Origin: Thermocrispum municipale DSM 44069
GTDB taxonomy: Bacteria; Actinomycetota; Actinomycetes; Mycobacteriales; Pseudonocardiaceae
Assembly (NCBI RefSeq): GCF_000427825.1
Contig: NZ_KE386593.1
Location: 854,941 to 918,940 of the forward strand
Reading direction: 5' to 3'
DNA: 64,000 nt
The translations under genes were made by a program, and so were the position numbers. Shown piece by piece: positions 44,016 through 54,755 of this stretch; within the stretch, counting starts at the first letter, position 1; each line of letters opens with the position of its first letter. The notes under the pieces are model-generated. The model did no database searches, was not told the origin of the DNA, and saw only the letters and a list, made by a program, of their open reading frames with translations.

Positions 44016-45467
44016 ATGCGTGAGGTGTGGACAACCGAGCGTGTGCGGGCCGCCGAGGCCACGGTGCTGGCCCGCACGCCGCCTGGGGCGTTGATGCGAC
44101 GCGCGGCGTTCGCGGTGTCGGTGCGAGCCGCCGAGCTGCTGTCCGAACATGTCGGCCGGGTCACCGGGGCCCGCGTGGTGTTGCTGGTCGGGTCCGGCGA
44201 CAACGGCGGTGATGCGCTGTGGGCCGGGGCCATGCTGCGTCGCCGGGGCGTCTTGGTGACGGCCGTGCTGCTCAACCCGGAACGTGCGCACGCAGAAGGA
44301 CTCGCCGCACTGCGCCGTGCCCGCGGCAGAGTGGTCGAGCCGCAGGACGCGCAGCCCGCGCTGGAGCGAGCGGACCTGGTCATCGACGGCATCGTCGGCT
44401 TGTCCGCACGCGGAGGTCTCCGGCCGCAGGCTGCCGAGCTGGTCGCCCGGATCAGCGCTCCGATTCTTGCCGTCGACCTGCCCAGTGGTGTCGAGCCGGA
44501 CACCGGGGCGGTCGACGGCGCCGCGGTCCAGGCCACGGCCACGGTCACGTTCGGTGCGTACAAGCCGCTGCACTTCCTCGAACCCGCCGCCGGCCGATGC
44601 GGTGACGTGCGCCTGGTCGACATCGGAATCCGGCCCGAGCTGGGTGATCCGGACTTCGTCGTGCTGGACCCGATCGATGTCGGGCTGGCCTGGCCGGTGC
44701 CTCGGGCCGGCGACGACAAGTACACGCAGGGGGTCACCGGCATCGTCGCGGGATCGAATCGCTTCACCGGTGCGGCGGTGCTGGCCACCGGTGGCGCGGT
44801 CCAGGCGACGTCCGGAATGGTGCGCTACGCCGGGTACGCAGCGGACGCGGTGCGGAGTCGGTGGCCGGAGGTGATAGCGACCGGATCATTCGGCGACGCC
44901 GGCCGCGTCCAAGCGTGGGTGGTCGGGCCGGGCAGCGGCACCGGGGCCGAAGCTCGCGAGACGTTGCGTGATGTGCTGGCCGCGGGGGTTCCGGTGTGCG
45001 CGGATGCCGATGCGACGACGATGCTGGCCGAACACCCTGAGCTGTTGGACGCACGGGACCCGGACACTCCGCTCGTATTGACGCCGCACGAGCGCGAGTT
45101 CGAGCGCCTGGCAGGTCCGGTCGGCAAGGACCGCGTCGCGGCGGCCCGCCGGGCGGCGAAGCGGTATCACGCCGTCGTGCTGCTCAAAGGCCACTGCACG
45201 GTGATCGCCGACGAGAGCGGCCGCACCTACGTGCAGCGTTCCGGGCGATCCTGGCCCGCCACCGCCGGTTCCGGCGACGTGCTGTCGGGCATGATCGGCG
45301 CCCTGCTGGCCGCCGGACTCGAGCCGGCGTTCGCCGCGGCGTGCGCTGCTCTGGCGCACGACGAGGCGGCCGCGATCGCGGCGTCGAACGCGCCCACCCC
45401 GGCGTCGGGCATCGTCACGGCTATCCCGGAGGCGGTCCGCATGCTGCGCGGGCTCGTGCGACCATGA
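44016..45467 (+). CDS. nnr: Bifunctional NAD(P)H-hydrate epimerase / ADP-dependent dehydratase
   Basis: Repairs hydrated NAD(P)H. 483 residues: the N-terminal epimerase (about 1-205) carries 'VGSGDNGGDALWAGAMLRRR' (20 residues); the C-terminal ribokinase-like dehydratase (about 220-480) carries 'GSNRFTGAAVLA', 'LLKGHCTVI' and the nucleotide-binding 'TAGSGDVLSGMIGALL'. Follows glmS and precedes alr by four bases, the order known in M. tuberculosis. Confidence 0.96.
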   Translation: MREVWTTERVRAAEATVLARTPPGALMRRAAFAVSVRAAELLSEHVGRVTGARVVLLVGSGDNGGDALWAGAMLRRRGVLVTAVLLNPERAHAEGLAALRRARGRVVEPQDAQPALERADLVIDGIVGLSARGGLRPQAAELVARISAPILAVDLPSGVEPDTGAVDGAAVQATATVTFGAYKPLHFLEPAAGRCGDVRLVDIGIRPELGDPDFVVLDPIDVGLAWPVPRAGDDKYTQGVTGIVAGSNRFTGAAVLATGGAVQATSGMVRYAGYAADAVRSRWPEVIATGSFGDAGRVQAWVVGPGSGTGAEARETLRDVLAAGVPVCADADATTMLAEHPELLDARDPDTPLVLTPHEREFERLAGPVGKDRVAAARRAAKRYHAVVLLKGHCTVIADESGRTYVQRSGRSWPATAGSGDVLSGMIGALLAAGLEPAFAAACAALAHDEAAAIAASNAPTPASGIVTAIPEAVRMLRGLVRP

Positions 45468-45471
45468 GCGC

Positions 45472-46614
45472 GTGTCGTCCCAGTTGAGTGCACCTCGCGC
45501 CGAGGTGGTCGTCGACCTCGACGCGATCCGTCACAACGTCGCGTTGCTCTCCGGCCGCGCGGCCGCGTCCGGGGCAGCCACGATGGCTGTCGTGAAGGCC
45601 GATGCCTACGGTCACGGCGCACTGCCGGTTGCTCGCGCCGCGCTCGGTGCGGGCGCGAGCTGGTTGGGCGCCTGCTCGCTAAAAGAGGCGTTGGCGCTGC
45701 GGTCCGCGGGCATCACCGCGCCGATTTTGAGCTGGCTCGAGACACCGGTGGTGGATTTCACCCCGGGCATCAGCGCGGGGATCGACCTGTCGGCCAGCTC
45801 CAGTGCGGAGCTGGCCCGGATCGACGCCGCCGCCGAGCGTGCCGGGCAACGCGCTCGCGTGCACCTGAAGATCGACACCGGCCTGTCCCGGAACGGGTGC
45901 CCGCAGCAGCTGTGGCCCGCGTTGTGCGCCGACGCCGCATCGGCCCGCCATGTCGAGGTCGTGGCCATCTGGTCGCACCTGGCGTGTGCCGACGAGCCCG
46001 GTCATCCGTCCATCGACGAACAGGGCAAGCGCTTCGAAGCGGCCTACCAGGTCGCGCGCGAGGCGGGCCTGCGCCCGAAGCGGCATCTGGCCAACTCGGC
46101 AGCCACGCTGACCAGGCCGGACTTCCACTACGACATGGTGCGCACCGGCATCGCGATCTACGGTCTCAACCCGGTGGACACCGACGACGACCTGCGGCCC
46201 GCCATGACGTTCCGGTCGTCCGTCGCGCTGGTCAAGCGCATCCCGGCCGGGGAATCGGTCTCCTACGGCCACACCTGGACAGCCGCCACCGACACCAACC
46301 TGGCTCTGGTCCCGGTCGGCTACGCGGACGGCGTCCCGCGCACCTTGTCGGGCCGAATGGAGGTGTGGCTCGGTGGCCGGCGACGTCCGGTCGTCGGCCG
46401 CGTGTGCATGGACCAGATCGTCGTGAACTGCGGCGACTACGAGCCGCGGTTGGGCGAGGAGGTCGTGCTGTTCACCCACGGCCGCTCCGGTGAGCCGACC
46501 GCCCGGGAATGGGCCGACACCCTGGGCACCATCGACTACGAGATCGTCACCGGCATGTACCGGCCGCGCGTCGTGCGGCGCTACGTCGGTACGGAAACCG
46601 GGGCTGCGGTTTGA
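45472..46614 (+). CDS. alr: Alanine racemase
   Basis: PLP enzyme making D-alanine for peptidoglycan. 380 residues. The PLP lysine is Lys42 in 'VVKADAYGHGA'; 'SYGHTWTA' carries the second catalytic tyrosine and 'CMDQIVV' lies in the C-terminal barrel. GTG start four bases after nnr; its TGA overlaps the TTG of the next gene. Confidence 0.97.
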   Translation: MSSQLSAPRAEVVVDLDAIRHNVALLSGRAAASGAATMAVVKADAYGHGALPVARAALGAGASWLGACSLKEALALRSAGITAPILSWLETPVVDFTPGISAGIDLSASSSAELARIDAAAERAGQRARVHLKIDTGLSRNGCPQQLWPALCADAASARHVEVVAIWSHLACADEPGHPSIDEQGKRFEAAYQVAREAGLRPKRHLANSAATLTRPDFHYDMVRTGIAIYGLNPVDTDDDLRPAMTFRSSVALVKRIPAGESVSYGHTWTAATDTNLALVPVGYADGVPRTLSGRMEVWLGGRRRPVVGRVCMDQIVVNCGDYEPRLGEEVVLFTHGRSGEPTAREWADTLGTIDYEIVTGMYRPRVVRRYVGTETGAAV

Positions 46615-47648
46615 GCCGGTTCTCCGCTCGCGGTAGCGACCCCTACGCCGACGAGCCGTTGGGCGAGCTGGCCCCCGATCGCGTCAGCACGGTAGCCGCG
46701 GACGACGGCACCCCGCTCGCGGTCCAGGAGATCCTGCCCGCCGACGGTGGCGAACCGGAGATCACGCTCATCGGGGTGCACGGCTTCGCGCTGTCCAGCT
46801 CCACGTGGTACTTCCAACGCCGCGACCTGGCCGCGTTGCGGCTGCCGCGGGTGCGGCAGATCTACTACGACCACCGCGGGCACGGGCGATCGGGCTCCAG
46901 CACGAAGGAGACCGGCACGATCGACCAGCTCGCCGCCGACCTGCATGCCGTGCTGCGGGCCATGGCGCCCGACGGCCCGGTGGTGCTGGCCGGGCACTCG
47001 ATGGGCGGGATGACGATCATCGGGCTGGCCGAGCAGGCCCCGGAACTGTTCGCAGAACGCGTCCCCGCCGTTTGTCTCATCACCACGGCCGCGGGTGAGG
47101 TCGGACGTACCGGCGTGGCCCGGTCCGTGCTGGCCCGCTACAGCCCGATCAGCAGGATGAGCGGCCTGGTGACCTGGCAACCGCGGCTGGTGGAGCTGCT
47201 GCGTACCGCGGGCGGCCGGATCACCAGGCAGGCGGTGCGGCGGCTGGCGTTCGGTGACAACCGGGTGCCGGAGAGCGTGCTGCGCTTCCTGCTGTCCGAG
47301 CTGGACGGCACGCCGGTGCGGGAGCTGGTGAACTTCATCGCCACGCTCGGCGAGCACAACCGGTACGCCGCGCTACGGTCGCTGGAGAACGCGCATGTGC
47401 TGGTCATCGGCGGTGAGAAGGACCGCATCACCCCGATGCTGCACAGCGAGCGGATCGTCGCCGAGTTGCCCGGCGCGGACCTGGTGTGCATTCCCGGAGC
47501 CGGCCACATGGTCCAGCTCGAGCAGCCCGAGGTGGTGACCAGCCACCTCATCGATCTGTTGCAACGGAGTGCGGGGGTCGGCGGTGGCGACTCGCGGCGA
47601 CGGTCGCGGAACCGGACGCGGAAACGAGTGCGGGGGTGGTTGCGGTGA
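46611..47648 (+). CDS. Alpha/beta hydrolase (alr-tsaE neighbour)
   Basis: 345 residues from the TTG at 46611 (TTGA overlap with the alr stop). Nucleophile motif 'AGHSMGG', 'YYDHRGHGRSG' for the oxyanion loop, C-terminal 'IPGAGHMVQLEQP' with the catalytic His. Lipase/esterase-like; substrate unknown. Arg-rich C-terminus, partly overlapping tsaE. Conserved position between alr and tsaE in many actinobacteria. Confidence 0.88.
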   Translation: MSRFSARGSDPYADEPLGELAPDRVSTVAADDGTPLAVQEILPADGGEPEITLIGVHGFALSSSTWYFQRRDLAALRLPRVRQIYYDHRGHGRSGSSTKETGTIDQLAADLHAVLRAMAPDGPVVLAGHSMGGMTIIGLAEQAPELFAERVPAVCLITTAAGEVGRTGVARSVLARYSPISRMSGLVTWQPRLVELLRTAGGRITRQAVRRLAFGDNRVPESVLRFLLSELDGTPVRELVNFIATLGEHNRYAALRSLENAHVLVIGGEKDRITPMLHSERIVAELPGADLVCIPGAGHMVQLEQPEVVTSHLIDLLQRSAGVGGGDSRRRSRNRTRKRVRGWLR

Positions 47649-48097
47649 AGCTCGAGCTGCCGAGGCAGGACGACACGATCGCGCTGGGCCGGGCCATCGG
47701 CGAACAGGTGCGCGCCGGTGACCTGGTGTTGCTGACCGGCCCGCTGGGCGCCGGGAAAACCGTGCTGGTCAAGGGCATCGCCGCCGCGCTCGAGGTGCAC
47801 GGCCGGGTGAGTTCGCCGACGTTCGTGCTGGCCCGCGTGCACGAGCCGGGTCCGCGCGGCATCGGGCTGGTGCACATCGACGCGTACCGGCTGGGCGGCG
47901 ACGTCGACCAGCTGGAGGACCTCGGCATCGACACCGCCTCGGACGACTCCGTCGTGGTGGTCGAGTGGGGCGAGTTCGTGGCCGACCGGTTCGGGCCGGA
48001 CTATTTACTGGTGCGCCTGGAGCGGCGCCCGGACGACGTGCGGGTCGCCGAGCTGGAGCCGCACGGGGCCTGGGTGGACCGGCCGTTGCCGGGCTGA
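47645..48097 (+). CDS. tsaE: tRNA t6A ATPase TsaE
   Basis: P-loop ATPase required with TsaB and TsaD for threonylcarbamoyl-adenosine at tRNA position 37. 150 residues from GTG 47645 (GTGA overlap); GTG 47636 is possible. Walker A 'GPLGAGKTVLVKG', 'SPTFVL', 'HIDAYRL' and 'VVEWGEF' are the TsaE signature. Confidence 0.96.
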   Translation: MKLELPRQDDTIALGRAIGEQVRAGDLVLLTGPLGAGKTVLVKGIAAALEVHGRVSSPTFVLARVHEPGPRGIGLVHIDAYRLGGDVDQLEDLGIDTASDDSVVVVEWGEFVADRFGPDYLLVRLERRPDDVRVAELEPHGAWVDRPLPG

Positions 48098-48137
48098 CCG
48101 CGGGCCGCTGACCAGCAGGTCGTACGCTGGGAAGGTC

Positions 48138-48800
48138 ATGCTGGTTCTCGCCCTGGACACCTCCACCCCCGCGGTCACCGCAGGCGTGGTCGAGCTGGGC
48201 CCGGACGGCGCCACCACGCGCGCCGAGCGGGTGACGGTCGACCCGCGCGCGCACGGTGAGCTGCTCACGCCGCATGTGCTGGAGTCGGTGGACCAGGCGG
48301 GCACCACGCTGCGCGGTCTGGACGCCGTGGTCTGCGGGTCCGGCCCGGGGCCGTTCACCGGGTTGCGGGCGGGACTGGCGACGGCCGCGTCACTGGGGCA
48401 GGCACTCGAGATCCCGGTGTACCCGGTGTGCGGGCTGGACGCGATCGCCGCCGAGGCCGCGGTCGACGACACCCTTCTCGTGGTCACCGACGCTCGCAGG
48501 CGCGAGGTGTACTGGGCGGCTTACGACGCGAACCGGCAGCGGTTGGCCGGGCCTGCGGTTTCCCTGCCCGTGGACGTCGACACGCACGGAGCTCGGCACG
48601 TCGCCGGCCATGGCGTGCAGGTCTACCCGGACGCGTTCACCCTGCCCGCGGTGGAGCCGTTGTATCCGTCGCCGCGTGGGTTGGTGCTGGCCGCTGCTGC
48701 CGAGCTGCGGTCGGGTGCGGAACCTGCCCCGCTGACGGCGGTCTACCTGCGCCGTCCGGACGCCCAAGAGCCCCATCGGCCGAAGCGGGTGCTGGCGTGA
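48138..48800 (+). CDS. tsaB: tRNA t6A protein TsaB
   Basis: Inactive Kae1-like protein that dimerises with TsaD. 220 residues. 'LALDTSTPAVTAGVVE' and 'GPGPFTGLRAGLATA' are diagnostic. GGGAAGG is close to the ATG, and TACGCT lies nine bases upstream. Its stop overlaps rimI. Confidence 0.96.
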   Translation: MLVLALDTSTPAVTAGVVELGPDGATTRAERVTVDPRAHGELLTPHVLESVDQAGTTLRGLDAVVCGSGPGPFTGLRAGLATAASLGQALEIPVYPVCGLDAIAAEAAVDDTLLVVTDARRREVYWAAYDANRQRLAGPAVSLPVDVDTHGARHVAGHGVQVYPDAFTLPAVEPLYPSPRGLVLAAAAELRSGAEPAPLTAVYLRRPDAQEPHRPKRVLA

Positions 48801-49297
48801 GCACCACCGAAGCCGTCACGCTTCGCCCGATGACCAGGCAGGACATCGACCGGGTGCTGGTCATGGAGCGCGACCTGTTCGCCGACGAGGGACCGTGGAG
48901 TGCCTACGCGTTCCGCACCGAATTGGCGTCCGACACCTACTACCTGGTCGCCGTCGACGAGTCCGGCGAGCTGGTCGGCTACGCCGGGTTGGCCGTTCTG
49001 GGACGACCGGGGCATCTGGAGACCGAGGTGCGCACGATCGCGGTCGACCGGCGGATGCAAGGCCGTGGCGTCGGCACCGCGCTGCTGACCGCGTTGCTGG
49101 CCAAGGCCGACGAACTCGAAGCACCGGTGTTCCTCGAGGTGCGCACGGACAACGACCCGGCGCTGCGCCTCTACGAGCGCTACGGCTTCGAGCGGATCGG
49201 GCTGCGCAAGCGCTACTACCAGCCCGCAGGCGTCGACGCGTACACCATGCGCCGCGAGGCGCGGGTCGGCGCCGGGGTCGAGGGGGCGACGGATTAG
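48797..49297 (+). CDS. rimI: Ribosomal protein N-acetyltransferase RimI
   Basis: GNAT-fold acetyltransferase for the S18 N-terminus or related targets. 166 residues from GTG 48797 (GTGA overlap with tsaB). Acetyl-CoA loop 'RRMQGRGVGTALL', then 'LEVRTDNDPALRLYERYGFE' (20 residues). The C-terminal 15 residues are a Gly/Ala-rich extension. Confidence 0.95.
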   Translation: MSTTEAVTLRPMTRQDIDRVLVMERDLFADEGPWSAYAFRTELASDTYYLVAVDESGELVGYAGLAVLGRPGHLETEVRTIAVDRRMQGRGVGTALLTALLAKADELEAPVFLEVRTDNDPALRLYERYGFERIGLRKRYYQPAGVDAYTMRREARVGAGVEGATD

Positions 49298-50344
49298 ATG
49301 ACGAAGATCGTCATGGGCATCGAGAGCTCGTGTGACGAGACCGGCGTGGGCCTGGTGCGGTTGCACGAGGACGGCTCCGTCGAGTTGCTGGCCGACGCTG
49401 TCGCGTCCAGCGTGGAGCAGCATGCCCGGTTCGGCGGCGTCGTGCCCGAGGTGGCCAGCCGCGCGCACCTGGAAGCCATGGCTCCCACCGTTCGCCGGGC
49501 GTTCGACTCGGCGGGACTCAAACTCTCGGATGTCGACGCCATCGCGGTGACCGCGGGCCCCGGGTTGGCCGGCGCGCTGCTGGTCGGGGTGGCGGCGGCC
49601 AAGGCGTACGCCGCCGCACTCGAGGTGCCGCTGTACGGCGTCAACCACCTGGCGGGCCACGTCGCGGTCGACACGCTCGAGCACGGGCCGCTGCCCACAC
49701 CGTGCCTGGCCCTGCTGGTCTCCGGCGGGCACACCCAGTTGCTGCGGGTCGACGACATCGCGGGCAAGATCACCGAGCTCGGATCGACCGTGGACGACGC
49801 CGCGGGCGAGGCCTACGACAAGGTGGCAAGGCTGCTGGGGCTGCCGTATCCCGGCGGGCCGCCGATCGACAAGGCGGCGGCCGACGGTGACCCGGCGGCG
49901 ATCGCGTTCCCGCGCGGGATGACCGGGCCGCGGGACGCCAAGTACGACTTCTCGTTCAGCGGGCTGAAGACGGCCGTGGCCCGATGGGTGGAGACGACCG
50001 AGCGGCGCGGGGAAACCGTGCCGGTCGACGACGTGTGCGCGTCGTTCCAGGAAGCCGTGGCGGACGTGCTCACGGCGAAGGCGGTGGCGGCGGCCAAGGA
50101 GACCGGGATCGACACGTTGGTGATCTCCGGCGGGGTCGCGGCGAACTCCCGGCTGTCCGGCCTGGCCCGCGAACGCTGCGCGGCCGCCGGTGTGCAGCTG
50201 CGGATTCCCCGACCGCGTCTGTGCACGGACAACGGTGCGATGATCGCCGCGCTCGGTGCACACGTGGTGGCCGCCGGGGTGCCGAGGTCGAAGCTCGACT
50301 TCTCGGCAGCGCCCGGCCTGCCGGTGTCCACCGTGACGGTGTGA
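49298..50344 (+). CDS. tsaD: tRNA N6-adenosine threonylcarbamoyltransferase TsaD
   Basis: Catalytic subunit of the t6A pathway. 348 residues. '[10 protein letters not shown]' starts it; metal ligands are in 'NHLAGHVA' (HxxxH); 'SGGHTQLL' and the C-terminal '[12 protein letters not shown]' complete the active site. ATG directly follows the rimI stop. Ends the operon nnr-alr-hydrolase-tsaE-tsaB-rimI-tsaD. Confidence 0.98.
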   Translation: MTKIVMGIESSCDETGVGLVRLHEDGSVELLADAVASSVEQHARFGGVVPEVASRAHLEAMAPTVRRAFDSAGLKLSDVDAIAVTAGPGLAGALLVGVAAAKAYAAALEVPLYGVNHLAGHVAVDTLEHGPLPTPCLALLVSGGHTQLLRVDDIAGKITELGSTVDDAAGEAYDKVARLLGLPYPGGPPIDKAAADGDPAAIAFPRGMTGPRDAKYDFSFSGLKTAVARWVETTERRGETVPVDDVCASFQEAVADVLTAKAVAAAKETGIDTLVISGGVAANSRLSGLARERCAAAGVQLRIPRPRLCTDNGAMIAALGAHVVAAGVPRSKLDFSAAPGLPVSTVTV

Positions 50345-50428
50345 GTGCGCCGGCGGACCACCGGGGGTTTCCCTCCAGCGCGGTGCGGTGACGCACGGCT
50401 GTCACGCTGAAGGGGACCGGGGCTTCCG

Positions 50429-50896
50429 TCAGGCGGCCGAGGTCGACCGTGAGTCGCGGAAGGCGAGAAAAGCGCCCACCGCCGAAGCGATCGCGGCGAT
50501 CAACCCGAGGTAGGTGCCGAACGACGCCCCCGCGCTGAAGCCGTCCATTGCCTCCAGCCGCTCGGGGATGTCCGCCGAGGCGTCGTAGGTCAGCAGGCGG
50601 ATGACGATCATCACCAGGGCCAGGACGCTGAGCACCAGCCAGGTGATCGGGCCCTTGCTCAAACCGGACCCGAACAGTGGCATCGCGACGATCACGGCCG
50701 CGACGACCAGCAGGACGACGGCGAGCCAGCCGAGCGCGCCGACCCCCCAGGCGCTGCGCGATTCGCTGGCGCTGATGCCCATGGCGTCGATGGAAGCCGA
50801 CCACCACGGCAGGAACGACGCGATGAGAGCCACCAGACCGGCTCCGATACCGAGCCATTGCGGCATCGTCAGTTGCCTGGAATTTACTCCGGCCAT
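50429..50896 (-). CDS. Four-helix membrane protein (first of two)
   Basis: 155 residues from the ATG at 50896 with GGAG seven bases upstream; a longer frame from 51070 runs through non-coding DNA. Four hydrophobic segments, with a Trp-rich 'SFLPWWSA' after helix 1 and a polar loop between helices 3 and 4. No recognised family. Same topology and order of motifs as the upstream gene. Converges on tsaD with 84 bp between. Confidence 0.75.
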   Translation of the reverse strand: MAGVNSRQLTMPQWLGIGAGLVALIASFLPWWSASIDAMGISASESRSAWGVGALGWLAVVLLVVAAVIVAMPLFGSGLSKGPITWLVLSVLALVMIVIRLLTYDASADIPERLEAMDGFSAGASFGTYLGLIAAIASAVGAFLAFRDSRSTSAA

Positions 50897-51020
50897 CACA
50901 AAACTCCACTCATCAGTGTCCGCACCGGGACGAAAAAATTTAAGGAAAGATCGAATCTTAGCTCCGACGGCGGGAAACCGCTGGTCGTTCCCGGAAACTC
51001 CACCCGGTTGTAACGGAGTG

Positions 51021-51596
51021 CTACGACAGATGCGCCGGCGTCCGTTTCGCTGCCAGGCGGCCGACGACAACCGCTCCGACCAGAGACAGTACGGCCAGCA
51101 CCAGGCAAGCGATCAACCCGATGCCCGGACCGATGTCGATGAACCGCGCACCCGCGGCCACGTCCTCGGGCTGGATGGTCGACCGCCCGACACCGAAGCG
51201 GTCGGCAATCTGCTGCATCACGTCCCGCACGCTGGGCAGCGTCGCCCAGTCGACGACGATGAACACGATCGCGATCGCCGTCAGCGCGAACCAGCTGAGC
51301 CATCGCGCGGTCGACCAGGTCGCAGGCAGCGGTACCGCGGCAACCGCGCCTGCGGCGACGAGTACCAGCACGGCGACCGCGCCGGGTAGTGACTCCCACG
51401 CGGTAGCCGATTCCGCCTCGATGGCGTTGGCGGCCGACCCGGCCATGCCGGGGCTGTTGGTGTTCAAGCTCGTGGTGACCGACGCCCAGGTGAAGAACGA
51501 GAAGGCGGTAGCTGCCGTCGCTATGGCCAAACCGAACCACAGCGACCACCAGGGCCACCCGGTCGGCGCCTGTGGGCCGCTGTCTTCGCCGTTCAT
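51021..51596 (-). CDS. Four-helix membrane protein (second of two)
   Basis: 191 residues from the ATG at 51596, preceded by GAGAGAGAG; an upstream start at 51713 would add 39 residues of unlikely sequence. Four membrane helices; Trp-rich N-terminus ('GWPWWSLWFGL'). The final segment 'GIGLIACLVLAVLSLVGA' parallels 'YLGLIAAIASAVGAF' of its neighbour, so they are probably ancient paralogues. Function unknown. Divergent from groES. Confidence 0.75.
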   Translation of the reverse strand: MNGEDSGPQAPTGWPWWSLWFGLAIATAATAFSFFTWASVTTSLNTNSPGMAGSAANAIEAESATAWESLPGAVAVLVLVAAGAVAAVPLPATWSTARWLSWFALTAIAIVFIVVDWATLPSVRDVMQQIADRFGVGRSTIQPEDVAAGARFIDIGPGIGLIACLVLAVLSLVGAVVVGRLAAKRTPAHLS

Positions 51597-51731
51597 GGCG
51601 GGCTCTCTCTCGTGGAAGGTAAGCGTGCACCGGCACCGTAGTGCGCATCCGCCATGGTAGTCCTGACACCCCGGGTGAACAGGGGATTCACGATGTCGAG
51701 CCGCGGCCAACACAGGTCACAGGGGGCCCGG

Positions 51732-51760
51732 TTGCACGGCTAGCACTCACGTAGTTAGAG
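51732..51760 (+). promoter_or_regulatory. groES promoter overlapping the CIRCE operator
   Basis: TTGCAC (51732-51737), 17-bp spacer, TTAGAG (51755-51760). The -10 element lies within the operator, so HrcA binding would block it. Confidence 0.6.
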
Positions 51761-51766
51761 TGCTAA
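51740..51766. promoter_or_regulatory. CIRCE element (HrcA operator)
   Basis: CTAGCACTC (51740-51748), nine bases, GAGTGCTAA (51758-51766): the classic inverted repeat with one change in the first base of the left arm. Located about 100 bp before groES. Predicts HrcA-controlled heat induction. No HAIR site was seen. Confidence 0.95.
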
Positions 51767-51862
51767 GTGCAAGCGATGAACACGCCCGGCAACCCGCGAC
51801 GACGGGGGTGGGAGTCGTGACCCCTATCCGACAACGCTTTCTCGACCGTGGAGGTCAACCCG

Positions 51863-52156
51863 GTGAGCGTGAACATCAAGCCGCTTGAGGACAAGATCGT
51901 TGTCCAAGCGAGCGAGGCCGAGGAAACGACGGCTTCCGGTCTCGTCATCCCCGACACCGCCAAGGAGAAGCCCCAGGAGGGCAAGGTTCTGGCCGTTGGC
52001 CCGGGCCGTATCGACGACAAGGGCAACCGCATCCCGGTCGACGTGAAGGTCGGCGACGTCGTCATCTACTCGAAGTACGGCGGCACCGAGGTCAAGTACA
52101 ACGGCGAGGAGTACCTGATTCTCTCCGCCCGCGACGTGCTCGCGGTGGTCAACTGA
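51863..52156 (+). CDS. groES: Co-chaperonin GroES
   Basis: Heptameric lid of the GroEL chamber. 97 residues from the GTG at 51863 (GGAGG eight bases upstream), giving '[20 protein letters not shown]' (20 residues); an in-frame GTG at 51848 is not supported by family length. The mobile loop is '[17 protein letters not shown]'. Followed by a hairpin and groEL. Confidence 0.97.
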   Translation: MSVNIKPLEDKIVVQASEAEETTASGLVIPDTAKEKPQEGKVLAVGPGRIDDKGNRIPVDVKVGDVVIYSKYGGTEVKYNGEEYLILSARDVLAVVN

Positions 52157-52205
52157 CCTTGCGCCGCGCGGCCGGAAGTCCCGGCCTGACGTGGTTGTCA
52201 GCCAG

Positions 52206-52239
52206 ACGCCCCGGCCCCGCGGACAAGGGGTCGGGGCGT
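52206..52239 (+). terminator. Hairpin between groES and groEL
   Basis: ACGCCCCGGCCCC (52206-52218) and GGGGTCGGGGCGT (52227-52239) form 13 bp with one G-U pair and an 8-base loop. It could be an attenuator or RNA-processing site setting the GroES:GroEL ratio. Confidence 0.6.
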
Positions 52240-52257
52240 TCGGTTTCTCAGACGTGA

Positions 52258-53880
<1,623 letters not shown>

Positions 53881-53895
53881 CCCTGGAATGTCCGG

Positions 53896-53929
53896 CGGGG
53901 CGGTCACCTGAGGGTGGCCGCCCCGTTTT
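53896..53929 (+). terminator. Terminator after groEL
   Basis: CGGGGCGGTCACC (53896-53908) pairs with GGTGGCCGCCCCG (53913-53925) with one G-U pair, 4-base loop, then TTTT. Confidence 0.9.
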
Positions 53930-54017
53930 CTGTGCGGTGGCGGGTGTCGGCGCGCTGATTCCTGCACCGTGGCGCGTCCCGGTAGCCGGTTTCCGCATGG
54001 CGCTCCGGATCGCACCG

Positions 54018-54105
54018 GAAACGAGGCGGGCTCCCTGCCACGGCCTGTATCGCACGCGAAACGAGACCGGTGCCATGCCGCGCCCACATGAAACGGGGCG
54101 GGCTC
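54018..54105. repeat. Short degenerate direct repeat
   Basis: GAAACG(A/G)G recurs at 54018, 54058 and 54090, preceded at the first two by ATCGCAC(C/G). Spacing 40 and 32 bases. Lies between the groEL and whiB terminators. Weak array. Confidence 0.4.
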
Positions 54106-54128
54106 CCGGTGTCCGGAAACCCGCCCCG
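54094..54128 (-). terminator. Terminator of the WhiB gene
   Basis: CGGGGCGGG (54094-54102) and CCCGCCCCG (54120-54128), 9 bp; read on the minus strand it is followed by TTTC. Twenty bases past the whiB stop. Confidence 0.7.
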
Positions 54129-54147
54129 CCGGCGTCGTGGTGGGAGG

Positions 54148-54462
54148 TCAGCTACTGGCGGCCAGCGCCAACGCCCGCTCCTTCTTCTTGCGCGATTTGA
54201 TGATCGTCTCGCGTTCGGATTCCGACAATCCGCCCCAGATTCCGTATGGCTCGTGCACCGCGAGCGCATGAGCTCGGCACATTTGCAGCACCGGACACGA
54301 TTGGCAAACCGCTTTTGCGCGCGCCTCGCGTCTTGCTCGCGCCGGGCCCCGTTCCCCGTCGGGATGGAAGAAAAATGCGCTGTCCATTCCCCGGCACGAT
54401 CCCTCGAGTTGCCAATCCCAGACATCGGCGTTGGGGCCGGGTAGCCTGCGTGTATCTGCCAT
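54148..54462 (-). CDS. whiB3: WhiB-family iron-sulfur regulator (WhiB3/WhiD-like)
   Basis: [4Fe-4S] transcription regulator that partners the main sigma factor. 104 residues from ATG 54462. The four cluster cysteines are Cys23, Cys53, Cys56 and Cys62 (C-x29-C-x2-C-x5-C); the turn 'GIWGG' is at 74-78, followed by a basic 'KSRKKKERA' tail. The place next to groEL1 matches whiB3 (M. tuberculosis) and whiD (Streptomyces), which lies close to bldM there too. Divergent from the MerR gene across 293 bp of lower GC that should hold both promoters. Confidence 0.93.
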   Translation of the reverse strand: MADTRRLPGPNADVWDWQLEGSCRGMDSAFFFHPDGERGPARARREARAKAVCQSCPVLQMCRAHALAVHEPYGIWGGLSESERETIIKSRKKKERALALAASS

Positions 54463-54755
54463 GGTGATCCGCCTCACGGTCGCCGTATGTTCCGGCTGGT
54501 GGTGCGCCGAAGTCGGTATTTCGACTGCTCCATTCGGCGCAGTGGCCGTAACGTTAGAAGCGCGCCAATAGTTGTTCAACAGTCCAAGGTCATTTCATTC
54601 AATAGGTATCCCCCGCGCGAGTTAGCCACCTCCCTCCAGGCCACCTGGGGTGGCACTGACCTACTGGTCAGCCGACGTTTACCCACATGAGCCGGCATGT
54701 ATTCACGGCTTGCTCTGAAGTTGCTGGAGCGTGGCGCGGCCGGGATATTTGGGGC
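54463..54755. promoter_or_regulatory. Divergent whiB / merR control region
   Basis: 293 bp of clearly lower GC than its surroundings, between two regulators. No operator is recognised with confidence. Confidence 0.4.
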
